Source of the DNA: Stenotrophomonas oahuensis
GTDB lineage: Bacteria; Pseudomonadota; Gammaproteobacteria; Xanthomonadales; Xanthomonadaceae
Assembly (NCBI RefSeq): GCF_031834595.1
Contig: NZ_CP115541.1
Location: forward strand, 2,722,501-2,786,500
Direction of reading: 5' to 3'
Length of the DNA: 64,000 nt
Part shown: positions 24,285 through 33,605 of the stretch, in pieces
Position numbering within the stretch: position 1 is the stretch's first letter
Layout: every line of letters starts with the position of its first letter
Made by a program: the position numbers and the translations under genes
The notes under the pieces: generated by a model
Database searches by the model: none
What the model saw: the letters and a program-made list of their open reading frames with translations, nothing else
Told to the model about the DNA's origin: nothing

Positions 24285-24659
24285 ATGTTCATGGCAGACC
24301 CCTGCAATTCCAGCGGTGTGGCCGCCTACGTGCTGGGCGTGGAAGAGAGCAGGGCAGTCGCGCTGCTCTCTTCGGAACTGGGTACGCTGATCTGCGAGGA
24401 CGGGAATCCAGATGGTTTTCGCATCTATGCCGCCGGCGCGGTCACGGTGGTGGTGATTTCCAGCGAAGGCGCGCTGGAAATCTGGGTGCACCACAGCAAG
24501 GCGTGGCCATCCTCGCCCGCATTCGCGCGTTTCCTTGCCGCTGGGCTGGGTTGTACGGTCCGCTGTGACCCCGGTGCGGAGGCACCGGATCTCGACCCGT
24601 GTTCGGATGCGCTTCTTGAGATCGACCGCGAAGGCGAGCGTATCGTCACCCTGAGCTGA
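24285..24659 (+). CDS. Hypothetical protein
   Basis: Not recognised. A small acidic protein of 124 residues (MFMADPCNSSGVAAYVLG) with alternating hydrophobic strands (AVTVVVISSEGALEIWV) and three cysteines near PCS, GCTVRCD. It starts 22 bases after the SDR stop. No signal or membrane segment. Start codon choice among GTG 24282, ATG 24285 and ATG 24291 is uncertain. Confidence 0.55.
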   Translation: MFMADPCNSSGVAAYVLGVEESRAVALLSSELGTLICEDGNPDGFRIYAAGAVTVVVISSEGALEIWVHHSKAWPSSPAFARFLAAGLGCTVRCDPGAEAPDLDPCSDALLEIDREGERIVTLS

Positions 24660-24661
24660 TC

Positions 24662-24708
24662 GGACACGCATGGTGTGTCCCTACGTAGTGGCGCGTCATG
24701 CGCGTCAC
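24662..24708. repeat. Back-to-back pair of divergent SMAG-like palindromes
   Basis: A minus-oriented unit GGACACGCATGGTGTGTCC followed by CTAC (24681-24684), then immediately a plus-oriented GTAGTGGCGCG...CGCGTCAC (24685-24708). The two GTAG heads abut. This is a REPIN-like arrangement between the converging hypothetical gene and the small membrane protein. Confidence 0.65.
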
Positions 24709-24763
24709 TGTGATCCCGATCCCCGATGGAAGAAGAATCCGAATCTTCCCGTACGGGAATGAT

Positions 24764-24946
24764 TCATCGCGTTCGCTTCACCCAGGCCTGAACCACCAGC
24801 CCTATCAGCCCGGCAAACACAACCCAGGACACGACGTCATAGACGCCGTTACCCAACAGGGCGCTCACCAGGCCCACCACGCTGATCACCGCAATCCACG
24901 CCGGCGCGGTGAACGGGCTGCCGGTCGGCGGCGTCGGGCGGCTCAT
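24764..24946 (-). CDS. Small membrane protein next to PepSY protein
   Basis: A 60-residue protein (MSRPTPPTGSPFTAPAW) with two predicted membrane helices (AVISVVGLVSALLGNG and VVSWVVFAGLIGLVVQAW) and a basic end. Its ATG overlaps the stop of the PepSY gene by four bases, so it is the last gene of the receptor-PepSY unit. Homologues of this layout are common beside iron-uptake genes; the function is unknown. Confidence 0.7.
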   Translation of the reverse strand: MSRPTPPTGSPFTAPAWIAVISVVGLVSALLGNGVYDVVSWVVFAGLIGLVVQAWVKRTR

Positions 24947-26079
24947 GCGGCACCTCCGGTCTTTTCGGCGCGCTCGATCTCGGTCACCCGTGCCTCGGTG
25001 CTGCCGCGCTTGAACCACAGATACAGGCCGCTGATCAGCACCAGAATGGTCAGCAGGTCCAGAATCGCCCACAGGATTTTCAGCGGCAGGCCGCCGTAGT
25101 TGCCGAAGTGCAGCGGTTGGCTGAGCAGCAGCACGGTCATGTACACCGGCAACTGCGGCCGCGCGGTCAGCTCGCCGGTGACCGCGTCGATCAGCACCGG
25201 GCGGTACATGCGCTCGGTCAGCGGGGTGTTGCCCTGCATGAACACGCCGTAGTGATGGTCACCGCTGTAGCCGGTGCCGGGAAAGCTGACGAAAGCCGGG
25301 CGCATCCCCGGCTCGGCGGCGCGCGCGGTGGCGACGGCGGCGTCCAGCGAGGCCAATGTGGTCGGGCGGGGCTGGCCGGCGTAGCGGGCGGCGAACTCGC
25401 CAAGCTGCTGGCTCTGCCATGCGGTTTCCAGCGGCTTGGCGATGGTGTTGATCGCACCGGTGAGGCCCACCACCAGCGCCCAGCCCAGGGTGACCACGCC
25501 GATCACGTTGTGCAGATCGAGCCACGCGAGCCGGCGGCTGCGCCCGGTGCGCAGGGTGCCGAAGCGCTGCCGGCGCATGAAGGGGCCGTACAGCACCAGG
25601 CCGGAGATGATCGCCACTGCGAACAGCAGGCCCATCGCACCCATGAACAGTAGACCGGGCAGGCCGACGAACAGGTCGGTATGCAGGCGCAGCAGGAAAT
25701 ACATCACACCTTCGTTGAACTGCGGTGCGGGCACCACGTCACCGCTGCTGGCGTGCAGCAGCGCGGTTTTCATCTGCGGCGGCGGGGTATCCACGCGCTC
25801 ACCGGTGTTGACGTAGACGGTGTGGCCTTCCCAGTCCCAGCCGATGAACAGCGGTACGTTGCCGGGGTACTGCGCGAGCGCGGTGTTGACCTGGTCATCC
25901 AGATTGCGGGCGGGCGCGGTGTCCTGCGGGTGTTCGACGTGCGGTTCGCTGAGGTGGTCGATTTCCTCGGCGAAGATCAGCGGCAGGCCGGTGAGGCACA
26001 ACAGCAGCAGGAAGGCGGTGCAGATCAGGCTGGTCCATTTGTGGATCAGGAACCAGGCTTTGATGGTGGTGCGTTGCAT
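24943..26079 (-). CDS. PepSY-associated membrane protein
   Basis: A 378-residue inner-membrane protein with four predicted helices (LICTAFLLLLCLTGLPLIF at the N-terminus; LLFAVAIISGLVLYGPF; LGWALVVGLTGAINTI; ILDLLTILVLISGLYLWF at the end) and conserved His in LIHKW and DLHNV. PepSY_TM proteins of this type often act as ferric-siderophore reductases. It lies 100 bases downstream of the TonB receptor, with a SMAG palindrome between. Confidence 0.85.
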   Translation of the reverse strand: MQRTTIKAWFLIHKWTSLICTAFLLLLCLTGLPLIFAEEIDHLSEPHVEHPQDTAPARNLDDQVNTALAQYPGNVPLFIGWDWEGHTVYVNTGERVDTPPPQMKTALLHASSGDVVPAPQFNEGVMYFLLRLHTDLFVGLPGLLFMGAMGLLFAVAIISGLVLYGPFMRRQRFGTLRTGRSRRLAWLDLHNVIGVVTLGWALVVGLTGAINTIAKPLETAWQSQQLGEFAARYAGQPRPTTLASLDAAVATARAAEPGMRPAFVSFPGTGYSGDHHYGVFMQGNTPLTERMYRPVLIDAVTGELTARPQLPVYMTVLLLSQPLHFGNYGGLPLKILWAILDLLTILVLISGLYLWFKRGSTEARVTEIERAEKTGGAA

Positions 26080-26137
26080 TTGGGTCTCTGGCGAAGGCTG
26101 GAGAGGGATTGCGGTGGTGCGGGGTGAATCGCGAACG

Positions 26138-26161
26138 GCAGCCGGGCAAGCCCGGCTCTAC
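26138..26161 (-). repeat. SMAG/GTAG palindrome, GCCGGGC type
   Basis: AGCCGGGC/GCCCGGCT palindrome with GTAG on the minus strand, in the gap between the TonB receptor stop and the PepSY gene. Such an element can stabilise the 3' end of the receptor message. Confidence 0.85.
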
Positions 26162-26179
26162 GGGGGCGCGGTCGAACGA

Positions 26180-28261
26180 TCAGAACCGGTAACTGATCGT
26201 ACCGGTCACCGTGCGCGGATTGCCGGTGAAGCAATCACCAAAATTCCGGCACGGCGCGTAGTACTTCTTGTCTGAAAGGTTGGTGATGTTCAACGCCATG
26301 GTCCAGTCCACCACCTGGATTTCAAACAACGCATCCACCAGCGTGTAGCTGGGCGTGCGGATGAAACCGCCGAAGCCCAGCGACTGGCTGTTGCCCACAT
26401 AGCGGCCACCCAGGCCGACGCGCAGGCGCGAAACGTCGTCAATCTGGAAGCCCTTGGCCAGCCACAGCGACGCCAGTTCCTGCGGGGTATCGTTGAGGCG
26501 CTGGTTCACTTCCATCTCGAAGTTGCTCTTGGTCACCTTGGCGCGGTTGCGCGAATAAGCGGCCGTCAGGGTGAGGTCGCGCTCGAACGAGAACTGGCCT
26601 TCCAGCTCCACGCCCTTGGACTCGATCTCACCGGTCTGGACCACGTTGAGCGGGTTCTCCGGGTCATTGGTCTGGCGGTTGGTCTCGGTGATGCGGTAGG
26701 CCGAAGCGGTGATCAGCATGTTCGCGGCCGGCTGCCACTTGATACCGCCTTCCCATTGGTCGCCTTCCATCGGCTTGAAGGCGCGGCCGTAGATGTCCTG
26801 ACCCGTGACCGGCAGGAACGACTCGCTGTAACTGATATACGGCGAAACGCCAGCACCGATCTCACCGATCAGGCCGGCACGCCAGGTGGTGGCGTTGTCG
26901 GTCTGGCTGGGCAGCCCTTCTGTTTCGCTGCGGGCGTGGTCGCGGCGGGCCCCCAGCACCAGCGAGACCCGGTCGACCCATCGGATCTGGTCCTGTACGT
27001 ATACGCCCAGTTGGGTGGTGCGCTGGTTGGGCAACCGGTTCCAGCCGTTGATCACGATCCCGCTGGATACCGGGGCGTAGATGTCGATGGGGGTCGGGGT
27101 GGCATCCAGCTGCAGCGCTTCCTCGCGGTAATCGCTGTAGTCGATGCCCGCCAGCAGCTGGTGCTGCAGCGGACCGGTGGCGAAGTCGAACTGCAGGGCG
27201 TTGTCGCTGGTGAACGAACGCACGTCTGGACGCACGCCGTAAGCATTGCGGTTCACCACGCGCTTTTCAGCGTCGATGAACGGATCCAGCGGGTTGCTGT
27301 AGGCGTCGGGGTACAGTTCGCGGAACTCGGTCTTGCCATCCAGGTAACGCAGGGACGAGCGCAGGCTCAGCGTATCGTTGAAGCGGTGGTCGAACAGCGC
27401 GGTCACGCTGTACACGCGCGAATCCAGCTTGTCGAAGTCCCTGTCACCCAGGAACGTGCCCGGGTCCAGACGCGGCATGCCCGGTGCCGCGTTCAAGGTG
27501 GCCACCACCGGCAGGAACTGCTGGCTGGAGGCGGTCTTGTCGTGCTGGTAGCTGGTGAGCAGGGTGAAGGTGGTGCTCTCACCACGCCAGCTCAGCGACG
27601 GGGCGATGTAGATGCGGTCATCGTCGATTTCATCGGTCTGCATGCCAGCATCGCGCACCAGCCCGACCACGCGGCCAGCCACGGTGCCGGCGTCATTCAA
27701 GCTGCCGCCCACGTCGGCCTGGAACTGCTTGCGGTCGAAGTTGCCGAGCTGCACGCCGACCTCACCGCCGATGTCGGTGAAGGTGGGGCGCTTGGTCATG
27801 GCATTGATTATGCCGCCGGTGGCACCGGCCCCGTACAGCACCGACGAAGGGCCCCGCAGCACCTCCACGCGCTCCAGCCCGTACACCTCGGTGCGGGCCA
27901 GCGGGCTGAAGCCGTAGCTGCGACGCAGGCCGTCCACGTACTGCACCGGGTCCAGGCCGCGCACGGTGCTGCCGTCGCTGCGGGTGTCCAGGCCATACGC
28001 ATCAGCAGTCACGCCGGCGCTGTAGCGCAGCGTTTCCTGCAGGTTGCGGGCACCGCGGTCGGTGAACAGCTCGCTGCTGACCACGCTGATCGCCTGCGGG
28101 GTCTGGGTGAGTGGGGTGTCGGTCTTGGTCGCGGTGCTCGCCCGGTCGGCCACCACGTTGACCTCGTCCAGGGTCCGGGCATCCTGGGCCTGGGCCAGGG
28201 CGCTGGCCAGCAGGGTGGGAACCACTAACAGCAGGGCACGGCGACGCGGCAGGGCAGTCAT
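26180..28261 (-). CDS. TonB-dependent siderophore receptor
   Basis: A 693-residue outer-membrane receptor: a signal peptide (LLLVVPTLLASALAQA), a TonB-box-like region after residue 30 (LDEVNVVAD), the plug domain (TPQAISVVSSELF, VEVLRGPSSVLYGAGATGG) and a 22-stranded barrel ending in TGTISYRF with the terminal Phe. The C-terminal DKKYYAPCRNFGDCF motif is typical of FhuA/FpvA-type siderophore receptors. Expression is probably Fur-controlled, but I cannot identify a Fur box. Confidence 0.93.
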   Translation of the reverse strand: MTALPRRRALLLVVPTLLASALAQAQDARTLDEVNVVADRASTATKTDTPLTQTPQAISVVSSELFTDRGARNLQETLRYSAGVTADAYGLDTRSDGSTVRGLDPVQYVDGLRRSYGFSPLARTEVYGLERVEVLRGPSSVLYGAGATGGIINAMTKRPTFTDIGGEVGVQLGNFDRKQFQADVGGSLNDAGTVAGRVVGLVRDAGMQTDEIDDDRIYIAPSLSWRGESTTFTLLTSYQHDKTASSQQFLPVVATLNAAPGMPRLDPGTFLGDRDFDKLDSRVYSVTALFDHRFNDTLSLRSSLRYLDGKTEFRELYPDAYSNPLDPFIDAEKRVVNRNAYGVRPDVRSFTSDNALQFDFATGPLQHQLLAGIDYSDYREEALQLDATPTPIDIYAPVSSGIVINGWNRLPNQRTTQLGVYVQDQIRWVDRVSLVLGARRDHARSETEGLPSQTDNATTWRAGLIGEIGAGVSPYISYSESFLPVTGQDIYGRAFKPMEGDQWEGGIKWQPAANMLITASAYRITETNRQTNDPENPLNVVQTGEIESKGVELEGQFSFERDLTLTAAYSRNRAKVTKSNFEMEVNQRLNDTPQELASLWLAKGFQIDDVSRLRVGLGGRYVGNSQSLGFGGFIRTPSYTLVDALFEIQVVDWTMALNITNLSDKKYYAPCRNFGDCFTGNPRTVTGTISYRF

Positions 28262-28435
28262 GGCGGCATTCCAAGGGTGAGGCGGGAATTATCGGGACCA
28301 CGCCGGCGTAACGCAAATGAGTCTCAGGTGCGGGTTTCCGGGGGTGTTTCATCCAACTGCCACATCCCCTGCACGGGGCGTTCCCGCCGCCCTGCGTAGG
28401 GTAGGACGTCCCCGAACCCCACCGGAGACGCCGCC

Positions 28436-28654
28436 ATGAATGTCCTGCAGACCGCCGCCCGCACCATGCGCAACGGCCTTGAGGAGATGGCGGCCCTGCT
28501 GGTCGGCGAACGCGCCGAGGACCTGCGCGCCGACGATACCGCCGCCCCGGGCGTCGGCATTCCGATGCCGCGCCGCCTGCCGTTGCGGCGCCCGCGCCTG
28601 AACGCCCGCAAGGGCATGGCCCCCTGGCAGAAGGTCGGGGCCGGTCGCAGATAA
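28436..28654 (+). CDS. Small basic protein, tentative
   Basis: A 72-residue frame with a good ribosome site (GGAG nine bases before ATG). MNVLQTAARTMRNGLEEMAA is followed by an arginine- and proline-rich tail. No known family is evident. It may be real, given the ribosome site and its isolated position, but could be chance. Confidence 0.4.
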   Translation: MNVLQTAARTMRNGLEEMAALLVGERAEDLRADDTAAPGVGIPMPRRLPLRRPRLNARKGMAPWQKVGAGRR

Positions 28655-28742
28655 CTGCCGGCCGACCCGCCGCATCTTCCACCCATGTCACGTACACGTC
28701 CGTTATGGCTAACTAGCGCCTATTCAACTGACGGATCGATGC

Positions 28743-29756
28743 GTGAAGACAGCAGGACGGTGGGGACTGGCAGGGATCATGCTGGTGGCGGCGTTATGGG
28801 TAGCAGGCATGTTGGCGTACCAGTTGCCGGGACCGGGTTGGGTCCAGGGCGTGGCGCTGGTGGCATGGGGTGGGTTCGCCTTGATCACCATCGTGGCCGT
28901 GGCACGGGCGCGTGCTGGCCGCTGGCCGGGTGCCCTGTTTGCCGCCGTGCTGGTCGTCACCGGCCTATGGTGGCTGCTGCTCAGCCCGCGCCAGGACCGG
29001 GAGTGGTCTGATGATGTCGCCCAACGCCTGAGAGTGGTGTCGTTCGATGGCCAGCACGTGGTGCTGGACAACGTGCGCAACTTCACCTGGCGCAGCGACG
29101 ACGACCATGACGTGCGCTGGGAGCGACGCGAATACGATCTGGACCAGCTGCGTTCGGCCGATTTGATCCTGTCCTACTGGATGGGCCCGATGATTGCCCA
29201 CACCCTGGTCAGCTTCGGATTCGAGGACGGTCGGCAACTGGTGTTCTCGCTGGAGATCCGCAAGGAACGCGGCGAGAGCTTCTCCGCACTGGGTGGGTTC
29301 TTCCGCAAGTTCGAGATGACCCTGGTGGCCGCGGAAGAAACCGACATCGTCAAGGTGCGCAGCAATGTGCGCGGAGAGGACGTCTATCTGTATCGCCTGA
29401 AAGGCATGACCCGCGAGCAGCTCAAGGGGCTGTTCGTGTCCTACCTGGGCGAGGCCCGCAAACTGGATGCCACGCCGGCGTTCTACAACACGCTGACCAG
29501 CAACTGCACCACCATCGTGTATGAGCTGGCCAAGCAGATCGCGCCGGGTCTGCCGCTGGATTACCGCCTGCTGGTGTCGGGCTATTTCGCCGAATACGCG
29601 CGTGACCTGGGCGTACTCACGCCCGGGGTGGATTTTGCCACCTTGAAAGCGCGTGGCCGCATCACCGACCGTGCGCGTGCGGCCGGCGATGACCCGGCAT
29701 TCTCACGCTTGATCCGGGTGGGCATGCCAGGCGTTGACCCGGAGACTGGCCGATGA
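28743..29756 (+). CDS. DUF4105-domain membrane protein
   Basis: 337 residues. The N-terminal 85 carry three membrane segments (GIMLVAALWVAGMLAY, GVALVAWGGFALITIVAV, LFAAVLVVTGLWWLLL); the periplasmic part is a DUF4105-type domain with SYWMGPMIAHTLVSFGFEDG and the cysteine-containing YNTLTSNCTTIVYEL. This domain is papain-like in appearance and found beside exported hydrolases. The stop overlaps the start of the lipoprotein hydrolase gene by four bases, so the two form an operon. The GTG start at 28743 gives a normal membrane N-terminus. Confidence 0.8.
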   Translation: MKTAGRWGLAGIMLVAALWVAGMLAYQLPGPGWVQGVALVAWGGFALITIVAVARARAGRWPGALFAAVLVVTGLWWLLLSPRQDREWSDDVAQRLRVVSFDGQHVVLDNVRNFTWRSDDDHDVRWERREYDLDQLRSADLILSYWMGPMIAHTLVSFGFEDGRQLVFSLEIRKERGESFSALGGFFRKFEMTLVAAEETDIVKVRSNVRGEDVYLYRLKGMTREQLKGLFVSYLGEARKLDATPAFYNTLTSNCTTIVYELAKQIAPGLPLDYRLLVSGYFAEYARDLGVLTPGVDFATLKARGRITDRARAAGDDPAFSRLIRVGMPGVDPETGR

Positions 29757-31681
29757 GCGTTGCGTTCCGTCGAATTTTGCCGGTCTTCGCGTCCGTCGCC
29801 CTGCTGCTGACCAGCGGCTGCGCCATGGTCACCATGAAGCAGGTCGCGCCCACGGAGTACCTGGCCAACAAGCGTGGCGACGTGCTGACCAGCGGTGACT
29901 TCAGCGCCGCCTCGCGGGAAACCCTCAGCGTGATCGGGTTGAACGAGGACCAGTGCGAAAAAGACATCGTGACCTGCGAGAAAACACTCAAGGCCACGGT
30001 GGACATACCCGAGGAACAGCGCTTGTCCGCGTTGTCCGAACTATGGGTGAAGAATGCACTCGCACTCAGCCCCAAGCCCAAGGACCGCGACAAACATCCT
30101 ATGTCCGATGCGGCACTGGATGCCTGGCTGGAGGCCGCGCGCTACGCGTATGCCTACCTGTTCTTCAGCGGCCGTACGCCGTCGCAGCGCGCCTTCGAGG
30201 ATCGCCAGACCCAGGTGCGCGATTACTACAACTACGCTGCCGAGCAGACGGCCGCGGTGGTGTTCAAGCGCAGCCGCGAAAGCGCGCTGGAAGGCGAGGA
30301 TTACAACGCGGCGGTGGAAGGGGAGCGCTGGACGCTGACCTCCGACTTCGACCAGCTGCGACTGACCAGCATTCCTACAAGCATGGCCCCGGCCTCGTCG
30401 CTGAGCTTTGCCGGCCTGCGCAGCACCTATCGCCGTGATGGCTTCGGCGCCGAGCTGGTGGTGATGATGGACCCGCCCAAGTTGATCGCTCCGCCTGCGG
30501 GTGAGAAGGCCGAGATTCCGCAATACAGCGAAATGTCGGCGATCAACGCTACTGCGCTGCTGAAGTTCAAGGGCAACAGCCTGCAGGAAGTGCTGGACAC
30601 CACCCAGGTGCTGTTCGATGTGTACTCGCCCGAGTCCACTGAGAGTGTGGAGCTGCACGGCGAAAAAGTGCCGCTGGCCGGTAACTTCACCGCCGCGTAT
30701 GGCATGTGGCTGGCGCAGAGCGGCTTTGCCACGCAGTCGTTGCGCACGCTGTTCGGCATGAGCGAAGGCATTGCCGAACCGCACATGTACCTCATGCAGC
30801 CGTGGGATCCCAACCGCCGCATCATCTTCATGCTGCATGGGCTGGGCAGCAGTCCGGAAGCCTGGGTCAACGTGGCCAATGAGATACTGGGCGACCCGGA
30901 GCTGCGCCAGCATTTCCAGGTGTGGCAGGTCTACTACCCGACCAACGCGCCGATCGCGTTGAACCGCTACGAGATCGACCAGGCGTTCAACAACACGCTG
31001 CGGCATTTTGATCCGAACGGCACGTCGCGGGCGGGGAAAGACATGGTATTCATCGGCCACAGCATGGGGGGCGTGCTGGCGCGGCTGCTGTTGAGCGACT
31101 CCGGTGAGGTGCTGTGGAACGACCTGCTGGCCAACTACAACCTGAAGGGTGAGCGGTTGAAGCGCGTGCAGACCAAGCTCGGTCCGCTGCTGCACTTCGA
31201 TGCCGAACCCAACGTGGAACGCGCGATCTTCATCGCCGCCCCGCACAAGGGCACGGATATCGCCGGCAACCGGTTCGGGCGGCTGATCGGGCGGCTGGTG
31301 CGATTGCCGATCACCCTGCTGGGCAAGTTCGAGGACGTGTTCCAGACCCTGCAGCAGGCCGAAGCGCAGTCAGCGCAGCCGAAGAAGCTGGTCATTCCCA
31401 ACAGCATCGACAACCTCAAGGCCGACGACCCGTTCGTGAAGGCTTCGAGCGCGTTGCCGATTCGCCCGGGGCTGAAGTACCACTCCATCATCGCCCAGCG
31501 CAAACCCGAGGTGCCGCTGGAACAGTCCGATGACGGGCTGGTGCCTTACTGGAGCGCACACCTTCCCGGCGCGTTGTCGGAAAAGGTGATCATCTCCGGG
31601 CACAGCGTGCAGGAAACCCCGCAGGCGGTGCTGGAAATCCGCCGCATCCTGCGCGAGGACCTGGAGGACATGGGCGACTGA
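29753..31681 (+). CDS. Lipoprotein alpha/beta hydrolase
   Basis: A 642-residue protein with a lipoprotein signal (LLLTSGC, Cys near residue 23). The C-terminal half is an alpha/beta hydrolase: IIFMLHGLGSSPEAW (oxyanion strand) and FIGHSMGGVLARL (nucleophile Ser), with a late His in IISGHSVQ. The N-terminal 300 residues are not assigned. Probably anchored to the outer membrane as a lipase- or esterase-like enzyme. Coupled to the DUF4105 gene by a four-base overlap. Confidence 0.82.
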   Translation: MSVAFRRILPVFASVALLLTSGCAMVTMKQVAPTEYLANKRGDVLTSGDFSAASRETLSVIGLNEDQCEKDIVTCEKTLKATVDIPEEQRLSALSELWVKNALALSPKPKDRDKHPMSDAALDAWLEAARYAYAYLFFSGRTPSQRAFEDRQTQVRDYYNYAAEQTAAVVFKRSRESALEGEDYNAAVEGERWTLTSDFDQLRLTSIPTSMAPASSLSFAGLRSTYRRDGFGAELVVMMDPPKLIAPPAGEKAEIPQYSEMSAINATALLKFKGNSLQEVLDTTQVLFDVYSPESTESVELHGEKVPLAGNFTAAYGMWLAQSGFATQSLRTLFGMSEGIAEPHMYLMQPWDPNRRIIFMLHGLGSSPEAWVNVANEILGDPELRQHFQVWQVYYPTNAPIALNRYEIDQAFNNTLRHFDPNGTSRAGKDMVFIGHSMGGVLARLLLSDSGEVLWNDLLANYNLKGERLKRVQTKLGPLLHFDAEPNVERAIFIAAPHKGTDIAGNRFGRLIGRLVRLPITLLGKFEDVFQTLQQAEAQSAQPKKLVIPNSIDNLKADDPFVKASSALPIRPGLKYHSIIAQRKPEVPLEQSDDGLVPYWSAHLPGALSEKVIISGHSVQETPQAVLEIRRILREDLEDMGD

Positions 31682-31683
31682 CC

Positions 31684-33045
31684 TCACACCCGCCGCGCCA
31701 CCACCACACTCAAGGCCGCCAAACCCAGCATCACCCCGAAGATCAGTAGATACCCCAGCACCACATCCACCCCCAGCATCATCGCAAACACCGACCCCGA
31801 AACCGCCAGCGTGGTCGCCACGGCCAACGCCTCACTCAGCTGCAATGCAGAGCTGTTCGCACCCTGCTGCGCCGGCGGCGACAACGACAAGGTCAGCACT
31901 GACAGGCTGGGGTAGATCAGCCCCATGCCCAGTCCGGTCAGCGTCCAGCCGCCCAGCGCCAGCCATAGCGGCACGCCCGGCTGCAGCGCCAGCGCAGTGG
32001 CAATGATCCCGCCACACATCAGCAGCGCACCGGCATGCAGTAGCTGTCGCCGCGACCAGCCCTGGCCCTGGTGGCCCTGGAACCAGCTGCCGCTGAACCA
32101 GCCGAGTGCGCCCAGGCTGAGCGCGACACCGGCCAGCAGCGGGCTCAATCCGCGTTCCCGTTGCAGCAGCAGTGGCAGGAATGCCTCGCAGCCGAAGAAG
32201 GCCGACGCGGCGATGCCACGCAGGGCAATCACGCTGGGCAGACCACGGCGCAGCTGCAGGGTGCCGGCCGGCAGCAGCTTCCAGCTGCACAGCAGCAGCG
32301 CCAGGGTGGCCGGCAGCATCAAGGCGGCGGCAACCAGACCGGTCTGCTGACCACCCACGTACAGCAGCAGCGCGGCCAGTGCCGCGCCGGCGGCCCAGCG
32401 CACCACCGCATTCCCCGGAGCGGCCGCCTGCGTGCGCGTCTGCACCTGCCGCAGCGCCGGGCGCAGCAACCATGCGGCCGGTAGTGCCAGCAGCGGCACC
32501 GCCAGGAACACCCAGCGCCAGCCCAGGTGCTGCACGATCAGGCCACTGATCGCCGGGCCCACCAGCGAAGGCACCACCCAGCCGGCCGAGAACGCCGCGA
32601 ACACCCGTGGGCGCAGTGCTTCGGGGTAGCAGCGCCCGACCAGCACATACAGCGACACCGAAATGGCACCCGCACCCAGCCCCTGCAGCAGCCGGCCCAG
32701 CACCAGCACCGGCATGTGCTGGGCCAGCCCTGCCACCAGCAGCCCCGCGATGAAGCAGGCCAGGCCGAGCCACAGTGGTCGCGCGGGACCCTGCTGGTCG
32801 CTCCAGCGTCCGGCCAGGGTCATGCCGATCACGCTGGTGGCGAGCGTGCCGCCAAAGGAGAGGGCATACAGGCGTAATCCGTCCAGCGCGGTGGCCACGG
32901 TCGGCATGGCGGCCGCCACGGCCAGCGCCTCGAACGCATGCAGCGAAACCAGCGCCACCATGCCCACGGTGGTGGCGCGGTAGCGCGGCGAAAGAATGGA
33001 GTCCCCGGAAGGGGCGGTGGCAGCGGACAAGGGTTCAGACGACAT
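31684..33045 (-). CDS. MFS efflux transporter, SoxR-controlled
   Basis: A 453-residue transporter with about twelve membrane helices and the MFS loop signature LAGRWSDQQGPARPLW between helices 2 and 3. By family it exports small drugs or redox-active compounds. It is divergent from soxR; its promoter overlaps the SoxR operator (33108-33127), so it is the likely main target of SoxR, as in other bacteria where SoxR controls pumps for redox-cycling compounds. Confidence 0.88.
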   Translation of the reverse strand: MSSEPLSAATAPSGDSILSPRYRATTVGMVALVSLHAFEALAVAAAMPTVATALDGLRLYALSFGGTLATSVIGMTLAGRWSDQQGPARPLWLGLACFIAGLLVAGLAQHMPVLVLGRLLQGLGAGAISVSLYVLVGRCYPEALRPRVFAAFSAGWVVPSLVGPAISGLIVQHLGWRWVFLAVPLLALPAAWLLRPALRQVQTRTQAAAPGNAVVRWAAGAALAALLLYVGGQQTGLVAAALMLPATLALLLCSWKLLPAGTLQLRRGLPSVIALRGIAASAFFGCEAFLPLLLQRERGLSPLLAGVALSLGALGWFSGSWFQGHQGQGWSRRQLLHAGALLMCGGIIATALALQPGVPLWLALGGWTLTGLGMGLIYPSLSVLTLSLSPPAQQGANSSALQLSEALAVATTLAVSGSVFAMMLGVDVVLGYLLIFGVMLGLAALSVVVARRV

Positions 33046-33095
33046 GGCAATCCAGAAAATCAGGGACAGCGGCGCTTGCGATGTGCGCCGAGGTC

Positions 33096-33130
33096 ACGCA
33101 GGATCACACCTCAACCATGGTTGAGGTCAA
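33096..33130 (-). promoter_or_regulatory. SoxR-type operator inside a 19-bp-spaced promoter
   Basis: A perfect 20-bp palindrome ACCTCAACCATGGTTGAGGT (33108-33127) resembles the SoxR box CCTCAA-N6-TTGAGG. On the minus strand a -35 box TTGACC (33130-33125) is followed by 19 bases that contain most of the palindrome and then a GATCCT -10 box. Over-long 19-bp spacing is characteristic of MerR-family activated promoters. It drives the MFS gene; soxR starts at 33134 on the other strand. Confidence 0.75.
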
Positions 33131-33133
33131 GGC

Positions 33134-33568
33134 GTGATCGCGCAGGAACTGAGTGTAGGTGAGGTGGCGCGTCGTAGCGGGGTGGCAGTGTCGGCGTTGC
33201 ACTTCTACGAGCGCAAGGGCCTGATTCACAGCCTGCGTACCGCGGGTAACCAGCGCCGCTACAGCCGCGAGGTGCTGCGGCGGCTGGCGGTGATCCGGGT
33301 GGCGCAACGGGTGGGGCTGCCACTGGAGGCGGTGGCCAATGCGTTCGCGGCATTGCCGGAGAACAAAACGCCGACCAAGGCCGAATGGGCGCGGATGTCG
33401 GCGTTGTGGAAGGACGAACTGGATCAGCGCATTGAACAGTTGCGGTTGTTGCGGGATCAGCTCACGGATTGCATTGGGTGCGGGTGTCTTTCGTTGAAGA
33501 AATGTCGGTTGGCCAATCCGGGGGATGCATTGGGTGAGCAGGGGGAGGGCGCGCAGCGCTGGGGGTGA
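33134..33568 (+). CDS. soxR: Redox-sensitive regulator SoxR
   Basis: A 144-residue MerR-family protein: helix-turn-helix [23 protein letters not shown], a dimerisation helix, and the [2Fe-2S] motif [12 protein letters not shown] (C-x2-C-x-C-x5-C) near the C-terminus. Oxidation of the cluster activates target promoters. It begins with GTG at 33134, only seven bases from the operator. The leader of its own message would overlap the operator, implying autoregulation. Confidence 0.93.
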   Translation: MIAQELSVGEVARRSGVAVSALHFYERKGLIHSLRTAGNQRRYSREVLRRLAVIRVAQRVGLPLEAVANAFAALPENKTPTKAEWARMSALWKDELDQRIEQLRLLRDQLTDCIGCGCLSLKKCRLANPGDALGEQGEGAQRWG

Positions 33569-33574
33569 GGTCGT

Positions 33575-33599
33575 CAACCGACCAACGGTCGGTTGCTAC
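33575..33599 (-). repeat. SMAG/GTAG palindrome, CCGACCAACGGTCGG type
   Basis: AACCGACCAACGGTCGGTT palindrome with GTAG on the minus strand, between the converging ends of soxR and the SDR gene. It is followed at once by two copies of the 10-bp palindrome GGTGATCACC (33600-33610 and 33615-33624), inside which the SDR stop codon lies. Confidence 0.8.
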
Positions 33600-33605
33600 C
33601 GGTGA

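Noticed and set aside
28002-28697. 231-codon minus-strand frame beyond the TonB receptor start
   Set aside because: It overlaps the receptor start and the small + strand gene, is Arg/Gly/Pro-rich and has no family resemblance.
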